Assembly (NCBI RefSeq): GCF_044923475.1
Contig: NZ_CP137338.1
Location: 4,154,001 to 4,218,000 of the forward strand
DNA: 64,000 bases
Reading direction: 5' to 3'
DNA from: JAAURS01 sp044923475
GTDB lineage: Bacteria > Cyanobacteriota > Cyanobacteriia > Thermosynechococcales > Thermosynechococcaceae
Position 1 is the first letter of the stretch, and every line of letters begins with the position of its first letter. Under the pieces are notes generated by a model. It saw only the letters and a program-made list of their open reading frames with translations. It did not search any database and was not told the DNA's origin. Below are positions 36,543-46,505 of this stretch, one piece after another. Position numbers and translations under genes: made by a program.

Positions 36543-36551
36543 GATGCTCTC

Positions 36552-37433
36552 CTAATCTAAAAAGTCGTTTGCAAGGTCAGCAAGCAACTTTTGCGGATTT
36601 TCATACAGCTTAGCGCCAGCATCTTGGAAGCGTTTGCGTTCCTCTACTTTCATATTACGAACAATCTCACCACCTACCCAAAACTCACCAGCAGGCAAAT
36701 CGTCAGATTTCAACCGTGACAATTCGGGGAAATCCCCATTTTCATCAAATCCGTAGGTATTAAACCCTGCGACAAGACAAGGGGTAAGTCGCGCAACAAT
36801 GCTCTTGGGAGCCATTTCGTAATAGCTTCGTGCATGACCACCTGCTACATCTGAAAGCTCACTAATTGCTTTGAGTAAAGCTTTCACCCAATCAGGCTGA
36901 CTCTTGCAGTCATTATAAGCGAGTGCAAAAGGATATTGATAAGCCGTGTGGGAAATCTCACGGTGTAGCAGCGCAGAGTTAGCCGAGTTTTTCCAAGGAC
37001 TAACTCCTGCATTTTGGGGAGATTGGTGAAAAGTCGCATCAAATCTATAGGGATTTAAAGCTAATGCAATATTCATTCGCAGAATACTATCGCGCTTAGG
37101 TGGCATTCCTTTATTCTTTTTAATGGCATCATTATCGGCAACCATGAAGCCAAACAAGAAATCATCAGCATACTTTGCAGCATTTGGAAATTCTTGGAAC
37201 TCAACGGCAAGTTGATCTTGATCGTGTAAACGTTTTCGATTAGATGGTACGCCTGCGGCGATCAGCATTTCGCGCAACGCATTTCGCATCGATTCTGGGC
37301 TAATCACCGTATATTCTTTTTTGTCTTTGGCAATTTTCTGGAGAACTGTACGATTCTCTTCGCTTTCACCACGATAGTTAGAGCTTGGTGCAGCATAAGT
37401 GAGAACGGTTGCAAATAAATTCTTGTTAGTCAT
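36552..37433 (-). CDS. cas7: Cascade backbone subunit Cas7 (Cst2/DevR-like)
   Basis: A 293-residue Cas7 of the Cst2/DevR kind: NLFATVLTYAAPSSNYRGES, VISPESMRNALREMLIAAG, LRMNIALALNPYRFDATFHQ, and the Gly-rich GGHARSYYEMAPKSIV. It polymerises along crRNA. It lies 22 nt downstream of the cas8 C-terminal part and 9 nt upstream of cas5. The reading frame is intact, but its complex needs Cas8, which is broken here. Confidence 0.9.
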   Translation of the reverse strand: MTNKNLFATVLTYAAPSSNYRGESEENRTVLQKIAKDKKEYTVISPESMRNALREMLIAAGVPSNRKRLHDQDQLAVEFQEFPNAAKYADDFLFGFMVADNDAIKKNKGMPPKRDSILRMNIALALNPYRFDATFHQSPQNAGVSPWKNSANSALLHREISHTAYQYPFALAYNDCKSQPDWVKALLKAISELSDVAGGHARSYYEMAPKSIVARLTPCLVAGFNTYGFDENGDFPELSRLKSDDLPAGEFWVGGEIVRNMKVEERKRFQDAGAKLYENPQKLLADLANDFLD

Positions 37434-38107
37434 TGATTTTTCCTGTGATCAAAAATTAGCTGTTAGCAGAGAGAGCAAGCATAGTCAAAGTACGCACTTT
37501 GTCCGTGTCTTCATAGAGATCGCGAGTTAGTTTCTCAAAACTTTCCTCGTTCATTCGCTGTGATACAGAGCAAATCGTAGAGGCAAAGTAATTGATAAAG
37601 TCAGATTTTTCAGTACGGCTGCGAACATCTAGAAAAGCAGACTTAGCAATTTTAGCCTTCTTCTCGCGATACTCCTTCTCTTTCAGCGATCCTTGTACCT
37701 CTTTCCACTTGAGTTGATATTTGCCATCCAATTTACTTAGGACATAGGACTTAACCAAGCGTAAAACAAGTTTTTCGCAAGAGTATTCAACAACTTCAAC
37801 ATCAGAATTTTGTTCTGTTTCATCGGTCATATTTTCTACCTCATATTTAAATGATTCGCGAACATCATGACAGAAATATTCATTTTCCATCGTTTGCTCC
37901 GAGGCAATGGTGCATAGGAGCGAATCAAATCCCATGTACCAAGCTTTGTTACTCACCAGATTGAGTAATCTTTGGCGGCGAAATGTAGCGTGCCACAAGT
38001 GTTCTCGAATTTCGCGATACTTATCAATCCATTCTCGTTCGGGTGGATCGAGCCGAGTGGTACCGAGAAGCCGAACATTATTGCCTTGCTTTTCGGTGTG
38101 AATCACA

Positions 38108-39481
38108 GTTAGTGTCCCTAGTTTTTCGCCACAGATTTGAGACGGTCATGCTTGGTATGGTCACGCTGTAAGACCAAGAAGAAAATGGTCAAACAACTGT
38201 CTTCATTGGGGAACGCACCAATTTCATCGGACTTGTTCCTAAACTCTCGAAACAATCGTTCGAGCGCATTAGTGGTTCGGACGAGTGGATATAAGGATGG
38301 GTTCAAATCATAGAAATTAAAGGTCAAAACAATATCTCTCAAAAAGGAGCGGATGGCATTAGGTTCAACAGACTGCCAAGTCTCGACAAAGACCACCAAT
38401 CGCTCAATGGCTTCCATCCAATCATCGGTTTTATAGATGTCATAGGCGTCAGTCTTAATCTGGGTATAGCGAAGCTTCTTTGCTTCTGGAAGGTCTAGGG
38501 TCTGACCTTGCGCATCTTGGATGGATAAATTCTCATAGCCCAGATGACGCAGCATTGCCCTGATTTTATGAGTGATGCACAGTTGATGCTGGGCCTGAGG
38601 TACCCAGGCTTTGAGCACAGCGGGCAATCCATTGGTCCCATCACTGACGACAACCTCAACCCCATCAAGCTTCAATCCACGCTCCTGTAAACCCTTGAAA
38701 AAAGACTCCCAGGCGAATTGAGATTCACTCTCGGCAATCTCATAGTGCAAGATTTCACGAGTGCCATCTGGATAAATGGCCATTGCCACTAAAACAACCC
38801 GTTCTTCGGCTTGACGCAAGGCGCGCACATGTCCAGCTTGGTCTTCAAAGGTTTCCCCGCTTGCATATTGAATTCTCACCCAAACACCATCGACAAGCAA
38901 AATGGGTACAGCAGTGGTAATTTTTGCCGTGCGCCGTTGATTCATCTGCTGTTGAGCGGCTTCTGTGATTCGGTTGATGGCATTGACCGATAATACAGCC
39001 CCGAGTAATGGATAGAGCGCTTCTTGCAAGTCTCGCAAGGACAGGCCCATGACATACAGACTTAGACAAAAGTTTAATAGACTGCCAAGGCCCCGTTGAT
39101 AGCGCCCCAAGATTTGCCAGTCTCGGTCTCTGTTCCCATGGCGCAGCTTGGGTACCGACAAGGATTCGATGCGCCCGTATTCGCTATCAAGGACTCGCTT
39201 GAAGTAGCCAGACCGACGAGGTCGTTCTCCCGCAAGCTGATTGAGATGCTCTTGTAATTCTTCGCACAGAGCTGCTTCTAAGACGCTTTGCGTAACCCCC
39301 AGAACCTCTGTATTCAGTTTTTCCTGTAGGACTTCGTTCAACTCTGGATATGGATTTTGGGTTTGAACCCGCAGTATTTGGGCTTTGCGTGTGACGATAT
39401 CCATTCTCTGTTGGCCTGAATCTCTTATCCTCAGACCTTTTCACGCTTTGGCCTCTATGGCGAAAAACTCAGGACACTAAC
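38108..39481 (-). mobile_element. IS256-family insertion sequence inside cas8
   Basis: A 1374-bp element. The ends are inverted repeats: 38108-38130 (GTTAGTGTCCCTAGTTTTTC) and 39459-39481, matching at 21 of 23. It is flanked by a perfect 8-bp target duplication GAATCACA at 38100-38107 and 39482-39489, typical in length for IS256. One transposase ORF fills it. The intact ends, duplication and ORF point to a recent insertion. Confidence 0.93.
38118..39404 (-). CDS. IS256-family (mutator) transposase
   Basis: A 428-residue transposase. The catalytic DDE set sits in PILLVDGVWVRI (first Asp), VVVSDGTNGLPAVL (second Asp) and the Glu in RTTNALERLFREFRNK. The Zn-like H-box region QHQLCITHKIRAML is present. 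The stop codon lies in the element's terminal repeat. It appears complete and potentially active. Confidence 0.92.
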   Translation of the reverse strand: MDIVTRKAQILRVQTQNPYPELNEVLQEKLNTEVLGVTQSVLEAALCEELQEHLNQLAGERPRRSGYFKRVLDSEYGRIESLSVPKLRHGNRDRDWQILGRYQRGLGSLLNFCLSLYVMGLSLRDLQEALYPLLGAVLSVNAINRITEAAQQQMNQRRTAKITTAVPILLVDGVWVRIQYASGETFEDQAGHVRALRQAEERVVLVAMAIYPDGTREILHYEIAESESQFAWESFFKGLQERGLKLDGVEVVVSDGTNGLPAVLKAWVPQAQHQLCITHKIRAMLRHLGYENLSIQDAQGQTLDLPEAKKLRYTQIKTDAYDIYKTDDWMEAIERLVVFVETWQSVEPNAIRSFLRDIVLTFNFYDLNPSLYPLVRTTNALERLFREFRNKSDEIGAFPNEDSCLTIFFLVLQRDHTKHDRLKSVAKN

Positions 39482-40476
39482 GAATCACATCTACGCCCAT
39501 TACCAAATCGCCAATGCTAGTTTCTGATCTGGAAACGCGATCGCGCAATCTAGCCATCAGGTCTAGCGCCCCTTCCACTGCCAAATCGACTACAGCATCA
39601 CGGGGACGATAGCCTGTGACTTCATTACCACGTTCTTTCAATAATTCTAGAAATTCATCACAGAATAGTTCTAACTGGGCGATATCAGGAATAGCAATCG
39701 CATAGCCCACAAAATCGCGCTTTCCTTCGTTATTGATGACGGCTGGTACATAAACAGCAGCAGCAAACACCCAAAAATGCAGAAGAAATTGATACCTTGC
39801 GCGATCCTTAAAAGGCACATTTTCAGGATTGCTGGCTTGTGCTCCAATGTAATAGGTACTGGGCAGATCGACTCTAAATCCAGCAGGTTGTAACAGCTCT
39901 TTCCATACCTTATCGGCATCATCAGTATAGTTACCATTCGCTCTTGACTCGTAGGGCGATCGCGTAGCTGGGACACCACGCAAAATGCTCCAAAGCAGAT
40001 CTCGCCACAGTTTAATCCATCGACCGCGATCGCCATCAGGATCGATATCAGCAATAAATGCACCCTTAGGAACGACGACCTGATAGATATAAACTTTTTT
40101 CTTGATGGGCTTACCTTTTTTATCTATCTCATCTTTTTCCTCTTCGCGTAAGTAAGGAATAACTTCTTTAGTACGAGCATTTTTGAGAACCTGAGTTCGC
40201 TCTTGTTCTTCCCAGCTAGCATCATAAACCTGATTGAATAATGCTTGCAAACCTAACTGATTAACTCGTAGGGTGACTGAGCGATCGCTTAAATTCTCGA
40301 TCTCGCAAATAGCAGAACCATCTTGTTTCCATGCATCAAAACGATGCAACCATCGAACCATCAAAACCAGTCCAGCCAAACCAGATCGATGCTGTGAAGA
40401 TGGCAACTCAGCTAACGTATAGTCCAGTGTCAATACATCATTCTCTAATAGAAGAGATGTCTGTTTAGAACTTTTC

Positions 40477-42825
40477 TTAACCAAGATTAATCTCCTCTAT
40501 TTTTTTTGTTGAAAATCCCGATCTCTCATCATAGTTACCTTCCCACTGAGCCACACCTAAATATTTTGGCAACCAACTCGGCTTATCATCAGATGAATTT
40601 ATTCCCTTGCGCGGGACATTAATAATAAATCCGTCGTATGGTTTCTTAGGTCTAGATTCCGCAAGTGTCTTAACTTTTTCTAGGTCGCGATCTAGCACGC
40701 AAGGAACGGCATACTCATCGGTATCACGAAAACTGCCCATTGTAGCAAAATAACCACTCGTAAAAAATGATGGTAGTCCATCTGCCTTTCTCTCCTCATT
40801 GGCAAACTTTTCTAAAGCAACTGCTAAACGCTTTTGGCTGATGTCACCGATGCCTAGCTCGTCAAGAAATCTTTTGGCGATTTCAAGCTCTTTATGCTCG
40901 TAGGGTAAATCCTTCGGTGGCTTGTAAATATGCAGCGTAGCCCGAAAATTATCGCCTCTAGCCAGATGACGGTTAGCTCGTCCAAAACGCTGAACCAGCG
41001 AAGAAATTGGGGCAAATTCGGTAATCAAAACATCGGCATCTAAATCGAGAGACATTTCACAAACTTGAGTCGTTACCGCAATCGCGGGTTTGCGATCTCG
41101 ACCTTTTTGAAAAGCAAAAGTCTTAACAGTATCGGCATGAACTTTCTGGCGATCCATCAATCTAAAACGACTGTGATAAGTCAACACGTCCACATTAAGT
41201 TTATTCGCAAGCCTCTTAGAAATTTCCAAACAACGATCAACCGTATTCACAACCCATAAAACTCTTTCACCTTGTCTATAAGCAGCTACAGCTTTTGCAA
41301 AGGCTTCATCAAAACCCTCCACAGGTTGGATTTGATAGCGTGGATGATTTTCTTTGATTTGGAGGTCTTTGAGGCTTTGGTAATCGCTTTCAGTCGGGTA
41401 AACCTGTAACCCCAAATCCACAAGCTGTTTGCGCCTTGATGGGGGCAAAGTCGCAGTCATACAAAGCACTGGGATATGAAAATATTTCAGGAAGGCAATC
41501 AAGCTATCAAACATCTTCAAATCGAAACTATGAATCTCATCGATGATTACGACGCTATCAGCTAAAGCAGGTAAGAGGCAGATGCCACCATAGCTATGTT
41601 CCATAAAGCCCAAAAATTGATCGACCGTCGCACTAAAATATCGCCGCGACCAAAAGCCCAGAGAGAATAAGTGATCGTCAGTTGTAAAATCTTTTTCTTG
41701 CATCGAATCTGGCGGATTATCTGCCATTGCCTCCAGTTCATAGCGTGCTGTTCCTGTTACCAATGCTGCATCAGCTTCAGGTGCCCAACTCACATAATCT
41801 TTAAAACCCTCTGTAGCTGTACCGCGTGTAGGATAAAGAAAAATAACTTTCCCAACCTTGTAATGTTTAACCTGCTCCTCAGCCCATTTCCAAGCTGCCA
41901 GAGTTTTACCTGCACCACAAGCCGCCAAAAGCAAAACCCGCGATCCCTGCTGCGCCGCTAGTTTTTGAAAGTTATGCAATTCAAAAGGTGTTTTAGTGAT
42001 GGCAAAGATTTGGGCTGCACGTTTGTCCAAAATGTTTTCAGTAATGTCTACGCTAGCGATCGCATCGCCATGCACAACATCTTCAATCCACTCATCAATA
42101 TTTTTATCCTCTCTCACTAGCCCTGAAGCCGCTGCATCAGAAATAATCAGCCCTGCTTTAACTGCTAAAAGAAGACTTCTTCTTTCTTCAGTAATGTCAC
42201 GCATCAGTTTCTTTGCAGTATCGATTCCCTCCTTCCATGCTTTGCCCCACATCGCATCTTGAGAGAATGTAGAAAGATTTAGTTCAGGTGGCACATCAAG
42301 AACTGCAATATTAGCGATTTCCAGCAAGATACTTTTAACTTCATCATGGAGTAAATAAAGCTGAACAGCTTTGCCACGAGTTCCTTTACGCGGACTTGCC
42401 CATTGGCGATCGCCTTTCTCAGAAGCTTTCAAATGATGAGATAAAACGGCTGCTGTAATGACTTCAACATCTAAAGGTGTTCTATTTAGCCAAGAGCGCA
42501 CCTGAGACAGATGCAGTATCAAAGCGCTGATATGTTCGTGCCGAAAAGTCTGATCGCATTTTCCTGTAACCGCTTGATAAAATTCTTCATTCGCCTTGCC
42601 AATGTCATGAAACAATGCCGCAACGCGCAAATTCAAAAGAAATTTCTGTTGTTCCTCCTCGGTTATCAACTTGAAGAAACGACACCAATTCTTTCCCCAA
42701 CGTCCATCTAAGCGAAAAATTTGGCGAGCAGATTTTTCGGTGTCTGACAGATGCTCTTGCAAGGTGACTGGTGAACGATCTTTAAGTCTACTTTTTGCTA
42801 ATAGTTGCTTTGGTAAGATTGTCAT
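40477..42825 (-). CDS. cas3: CRISPR helicase-nuclease Cas3
   Basis: A 782-residue Cas3. The N-terminal HD nuclease has HD in ALFHDIGKANEEFY (~73-74), HEH and VLSHH. The SF2 helicase follows: Walker A AACGAGKTLAAWKW, DEIH box VVIIDEIHSFDLK, MTATLPPS and motif VI SLVQRFGRANRH. HD comes before the helicase, the usual order. It degrades DNA unwound at Cascade targets. It lies 3 nt after cas6 and overlaps cas8 by 8 bp. The frame is intact, but it depends on Cas8 for recruitment. Confidence 0.94.
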   Translation of the reverse strand: MTILPKQLLAKSRLKDRSPVTLQEHLSDTEKSARQIFRLDGRWGKNWCRFFKLITEEEQQKFLLNLRVAALFHDIGKANEEFYQAVTGKCDQTFRHEHISALILHLSQVRSWLNRTPLDVEVITAAVLSHHLKASEKGDRQWASPRKGTRGKAVQLYLLHDEVKSILLEIANIAVLDVPPELNLSTFSQDAMWGKAWKEGIDTAKKLMRDITEERRSLLLAVKAGLIISDAAASGLVREDKNIDEWIEDVVHGDAIASVDITENILDKRAAQIFAITKTPFELHNFQKLAAQQGSRVLLLAACGAGKTLAAWKWAEEQVKHYKVGKVIFLYPTRGTATEGFKDYVSWAPEADAALVTGTARYELEAMADNPPDSMQEKDFTTDDHLFSLGFWSRRYFSATVDQFLGFMEHSYGGICLLPALADSVVIIDEIHSFDLKMFDSLIAFLKYFHIPVLCMTATLPPSRRKQLVDLGLQVYPTESDYQSLKDLQIKENHPRYQIQPVEGFDEAFAKAVAAYRQGERVLWVVNTVDRCLEISKRLANKLNVDVLTYHSRFRLMDRQKVHADTVKTFAFQKGRDRKPAIAVTTQVCEMSLDLDADVLITEFAPISSLVQRFGRANRHLARGDNFRATLHIYKPPKDLPYEHKELEIAKRFLDELGIGDISQKRLAVALEKFANEERKADGLPSFFTSGYFATMGSFRDTDEYAVPCVLDRDLEKVKTLAESRPKKPYDGFIINVPRKGINSSDDKPSWLPKYLGVAQWEGNYDERSGFSTKKIEEINLG

Positions 42826-42828
42826 TCT

Positions 42829-43494
42829 TTAAAGCTCCTTCATTGGTACAAATACGCCACACCCCATGCGGTGCTTACCACCCAATCCAGAAATCTGTAA
42901 CTTGATCGAGTCCTCTTCACTCAAACCAGATACCTCCAACCCAAAACCCACCACTGAATAAGTTTTGATTTTGATAGTTTTTCGAGTAGGATTACCCTCC
43001 ATATCCAAAGGGACGATCGCATCCCCTACAACGCCCAAAGCAGCTAATTGCCCCCTTGCTGCTTCTAAAAAACTCTCAGTCTCCTGATGGTTTTTAATCG
43101 TTACAATCCGAGCACGTAATCTCGACCCAGGACGTAACATAAAAATCTGCGGAATTGCCAACCGAATTGAGTGTGACCCAATACTGAGCTGTTTTCCTGC
43201 AAGGTGATAGACCATGGGCATACAGTCATAGGGCAAGCGAATGCGTAAGTGCGATCGCTCCGTCAAAACAATCTTGCCTTTTCTATCAGGAATTCCTGCG
43301 ATCGTTAGAATGCTCAAACCTTCTTGTTCGTGGACTTGAGGACAAAGATGGGCGATCGCACTGTACAACCCATACCCATGATCCGCTGGTAGCGTTTCGC
43401 CAATCACCCCAAAACTCAGCTCCACATAGGGCAAATTCAAAAGCTCTTGTGTATTTGGCTTGTGTTCAATCAGAACCATGACTTGCTCCTTCAT
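42829..43494 (-). CDS. cas6: CRISPR RNA endonuclease Cas6 (Cmx6-like)
   Basis: A 221-residue RAMP. VELSFGVIGETLPADHGYGLY is the N-terminal ferredoxin segment with a candidate catalytic His, and the C terminus bears the Gly-rich loop SGLGGKHRMGCGVFVPM. It cleaves the repeat transcript. It overlaps the upstream WYL gene by 29 bp from this start (ATG 43479 is an alternative). Confidence 0.88.
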   Translation of the reverse strand: MKEQVMVLIEHKPNTQELLNLPYVELSFGVIGETLPADHGYGLYSAIAHLCPQVHEQEGLSILTIAGIPDRKGKIVLTERSHLRIRLPYDCMPMVYHLAGKQLSIGSHSIRLAIPQIFMLRPGSRLRARIVTIKNHQETESFLEAARGQLAALGVVGDAIVPLDMEGNPTRKTIKIKTYSVVGFGLEVSGLSEEDSIKLQISGLGGKHRMGCGVFVPMKEL

Positions 43495-44449
43495 AAAGAA
43501 CCTTCATTTGCGTAACCTCCTCCCGCACCAACTCCACTAATTCTGGTGGCTCCAGCGCGATCGCCCCCTTCCCATAAAACAAAACCCAACGCTTCAGCTC
43601 ATTCAACCCCCGCACCGTCATCCGTAAAACCAACGCACCATCTACCTCCTCCTCGATCGACTGCGTCGGATGCCAGCGCCGCTCTCGGATATAGGGAGCC
43701 GTCTGCGCGTCAAACCAAATCGCCACCTCATGAGCCTGCTCCCCCACCTCATGTTGAAACACATCCTCAAAATGTTTTTGCCGATCAAACATCGGGTCAA
43801 CCTCAAACCGCTCCTTCAGTAGTTGGATCGATCGCACCCGATCCACCCGAAACCACAAAATGGCTTGCCGCCGATGACAAAAGCCCGTCACATAAGGGTT
43901 ATTGCGCGTAAAGTGTAGCAAATAGGGGTCGAGCTTGCGTTCCGTCTCCTCATTGCGCCCCGCCGTGTAATAGCGCATCAACACCCGTTGCCTCAGTTGA
44001 CAAGCCGTTTCCAACACCTGCCATACCTCAGGATCCAGATCTAGCTGCGCTCCCACTCGAAACAACACATTTTCATTTGCCAACTGCTGTAAATCCACCC
44101 AGCTTTGCTCAGGCAAGCGTTCGGCTAGACGGGCGATCGCCCCCCGCAACTCCTCCGCATAGGCAGACCCCGCATAGCTCTCCAACATACGCGCCCCCAA
44201 CGTCAGTGCAAACAGCTCACCTTGGCTCAGCGTAATGCTTGGCAACCGCCAGTCTGGGTCAGTATAGTGATACCCTTTAGCTTTTTTGTAGAGCAGAGGT
44301 GCACCCAAGCGATCGCGCAGAAATGCCAAATCATTTCGCACTGTGCGATCGCTTCTCTCCACAGCTTTAGCCAAGCTCTCCACCGTATAGCGGTAGTTTG
44401 AGCGAATGAGAGTATCCAGTTGGAGTAGTCTTTCTAGATGCCGCGACAT
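43466..44449 (-). CDS. HTH-WYL transcriptional regulator of the cas operon
   Basis: A 327-residue regulator. The N-terminal winged HTH is RHLERLLQLDTLIRSN and RSDRTVRNDLAFLRDRLGAP; a WYL domain (~150-230) includes YYTAGRNEETERKLDPYLL and AILWFRVDRVRSI; a WCX-like C-terminal extension follows (WVLFYGKGAIALEP). WYL proteins sense nucleic-acid ligands and often control defence operons. It is first in the cas operon (wyl-cas6-cas3-cas8-cas7-cas5), so autoregulation is likely but inferred. Confidence 0.87.
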   Translation of the reverse strand: MSRHLERLLQLDTLIRSNYRYTVESLAKAVERSDRTVRNDLAFLRDRLGAPLLYKKAKGYHYTDPDWRLPSITLSQGELFALTLGARMLESYAGSAYAEELRGAIARLAERLPEQSWVDLQQLANENVLFRVGAQLDLDPEVWQVLETACQLRQRVLMRYYTAGRNEETERKLDPYLLHFTRNNPYVTGFCHRRQAILWFRVDRVRSIQLLKERFEVDPMFDRQKHFEDVFQHEVGEQAHEVAIWFDAQTAPYIRERRWHPTQSIEEEVDGALVLRMTVRGLNELKRWVLFYGKGAIALEPPELVELVREEVTQMKVLYEGASHGSD

Positions 44450-44989
44450 GTAATTTTCCTTTAATCTCTACAAGACTAATCACTCAACCCTGCAAAAAAG
44501 CTGCCGAGTTGAAAGAATTGAAGAGAAAATTTGAAATTTTAAAGTTGGTGGGTCACTACATCAACGGTTCTGTTTTAGATGCTTCAAGTAGCGATTCCTA
44601 AATGGATGTATGGATTCTCGCCCTTCTCTAAGGGCAAAATAACCGTGTAATTACTGAATTTTTGAAAATAAATTCAAGGAAACCTCCAAGAGGTTGCACA
44701 CTATTTATGCAAGCAAATCCGTCCCACTCAACTCAAGCATCGCCACAGCAATCGAGGGCGATCGCGCAATGTGCTGTCGCTGAACTTTAGCCGCGATGTT
44801 GAGGGGGCGATCGCCTACACACCTATTTGAGCGGGAGCAAACTCCTGCTGGGCCGTGGTACTGGCAATCATAGGCTTGGGAGACTTTGTCGCAGTCTCCA
44901 CCGTCCGGTCTAAAGCTGAGGTCAAGCGCTCGTTACCATGTAGGAGCATCTGTCTGCCGAACATCCAATTCGACACCGTTAACCAACTT
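44450..44989. other. Divergent intergenic region between cas operon and P450 gene
   Basis: 540 bp. The left part (44450-44700) is AT-rich and should hold the cas operon promoter. The right part has HIP1 octamers (e.g. near 44758 and 44810). An in-frame upstream extension of the P450 frame to 44855 shows no P450 similarity. No other feature was seen. Confidence 0.5.
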
Positions 44990-46387
44990 ATGGCAAACCC
45001 TTTAAACCGCACGCTGAACGGACCTCCAGAAACTCCATTCTGGCTCCGTCAACTCTGGGGGCTGCGGTTCATCTTTCGCCCGCTTGAGACGCTGGAAGCC
45101 CGCACTCAAGCCTATGGCGACAATTATCGAATCACTTCGCGTACTTCCAAATCTGCCTTAGTCTATTTCAGCAGTCCAGAAGCCCTTGAAGCCATTTTCA
45201 CGGCAAAACCGGAACAACTGAGTGCGGGTCAGGGGAATCAAATTCTCAAATTCCTCTTGGGCGAGCATGGCATTGTCCTGCTCGAAGGCGAAGCCCATCA
45301 GCGGCAGCGGCAGCTTTTGATGCCTCCTTTTCACGGCGATCGGATGCGCTCTTATGCCCAAATCATTTTGGATATCTGCGATCGGGAAATAGGGCAGATT
45401 GCGCTCGGTACTACGTTTGCAGTGCGTCCGGTCATGCAGTCAATTTCCTTACAGGTCATACTCAAGGCAGTATTTGGCGTCAATAGCGGACAACGCTACG
45501 ATCGGTTGCAGCAGGCGCTCAGTCAGATGGTAGAAGGCTTCGGTTCGCCCTTCGGTGCGATGTTGCTGTTCTATCCGTTCTTGCAGAAGGACTGGGGAGC
45601 TTGGAGTCCCTGGGGGCGGTTTCTTCGGCTGCGGCAGCAGGTTGACGAATTGCTCTATGCCGAGATTGACCAACGCCGCAGTCAACCCGATGCCAGCAGA
45701 ACCGATATTTTGGCTTTGCTGATGTCGGCTTGCGACCCGGAAGGACAACCGCTGAGTAATGTCGAATTGCGCGATGAATTGATCACCCTGCTATTTGCCG
45801 GGCACGAAACGACAGCGTCCGCATTATCCTGGGCACTGTATTGGATTGCCTATTTGCCAGACGTGCGCGCGAAACTGCTGGCAGAACTAGACACATTGAA
45901 ACCCAGTGTCGAACTCGATCCAGCGACGATCGCCCGGCTTCCTTACCTCAGCGCCGTTTGCCAGGAAACTCTACGCCTTTATCCGATCGCAATTAACGCT
46001 TTCCCGCGTGTGGTGAAGCAGTCGATGGTGGTAGCGGGCTATGCTCTGGAACCAGGAACGGTAATTATGCCCTCGATTTATCTGGCGCACCACCGCGAAG
46101 AAACCTACCCCGAACCGAAGCAATTTAGACCGGAGCGGTTTTTAGAGCGACAGTTTTCGCCCTATGAATATTTGCCCTTTGGTGGGGGCGATCGGCGATG
46201 CATTGGTTCTGCTTTTGCGTTGTTTGAGATGAAATTGGTTTTATTTCAGCTATTGTCAAACCGCGATTTGGCTCTAGTCAATGCCAGGCCAATCCGACCG
46301 ATTCGTCGTGGCCTGACCGTGGCACCGTCGAATCAACTCAGGATGCAAGTTACTGGCATTCGGTGTGAAAAGGGTGCTGAAAGTTAA
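44990..46387 (+). CDS. Cytochrome P450, CYP110-like
   Basis: A 465-residue P450 from ATG 44990 (MANPLNRTLNGPPETPF). It has the I-helix LLFAGHETTASALSW, ExxR in CQETLRLYPIA, PERF-type FRPERFLERQF, and the heme-binding loop YLPFGGGDRRCIGSAFALFE with the Cys ligand. Sequence style fits the cyanobacterial CYP110 family, which hydroxylates fatty acids or terpenes; the substrate is not evident. No ferredoxin or terpene cyclase lies nearby. Confidence 0.88.
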   Translation: MANPLNRTLNGPPETPFWLRQLWGLRFIFRPLETLEARTQAYGDNYRITSRTSKSALVYFSSPEALEAIFTAKPEQLSAGQGNQILKFLLGEHGIVLLEGEAHQRQRQLLMPPFHGDRMRSYAQIILDICDREIGQIALGTTFAVRPVMQSISLQVILKAVFGVNSGQRYDRLQQALSQMVEGFGSPFGAMLLFYPFLQKDWGAWSPWGRFLRLRQQVDELLYAEIDQRRSQPDASRTDILALLMSACDPEGQPLSNVELRDELITLLFAGHETTASALSWALYWIAYLPDVRAKLLAELDTLKPSVELDPATIARLPYLSAVCQETLRLYPIAINAFPRVVKQSMVVAGYALEPGTVIMPSIYLAHHREETYPEPKQFRPERFLERQFSPYEYLPFGGGDRRCIGSAFALFEMKLVLFQLLSNRDLALVNARPIRPIRRGLTVAPSNQLRMQVTGIRCEKGAES

Positions 46388-46505
46388 GTTCTTTGTTATG
46401 TATTTATGTAACTTGAGCTACTTCTTAAAGTCATTGCCGCTGCCTACAATACGGCGACCGAGGCTTTAAAGTAGTTGTAAAAAATTGGGAGGAGATCGCA
46501 CCACA

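Larger units (their letters stand above)
37456..40484 (-). pseudogene. cas8: cas8 (Cmx8-like) interrupted by an IS256-family element
   Basis: The N-terminal part (40484 down to ~39482, ~334 residues) begins MVKKSSKQTSLLLENDVLTL and includes SSQHRSGLAGLVLMVRWLHR, the Cmx8/Csx13 pattern. The C-terminal part (38106 down to 37456, ~216 residues) begins VIHTEKQGNNVRLLG. Removing 38108-39481 and one copy of the 8-bp duplication joins ...GVDVI and HTEKQ in frame to give ~550 residues, the size expected for this large subunit. As it stands the first half ends at a stop one codon inside the IS. Cas8 recognises PAM, so interference should be lost. The 5' end overlaps cas3 by 8 bp. Confidence 0.9.
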
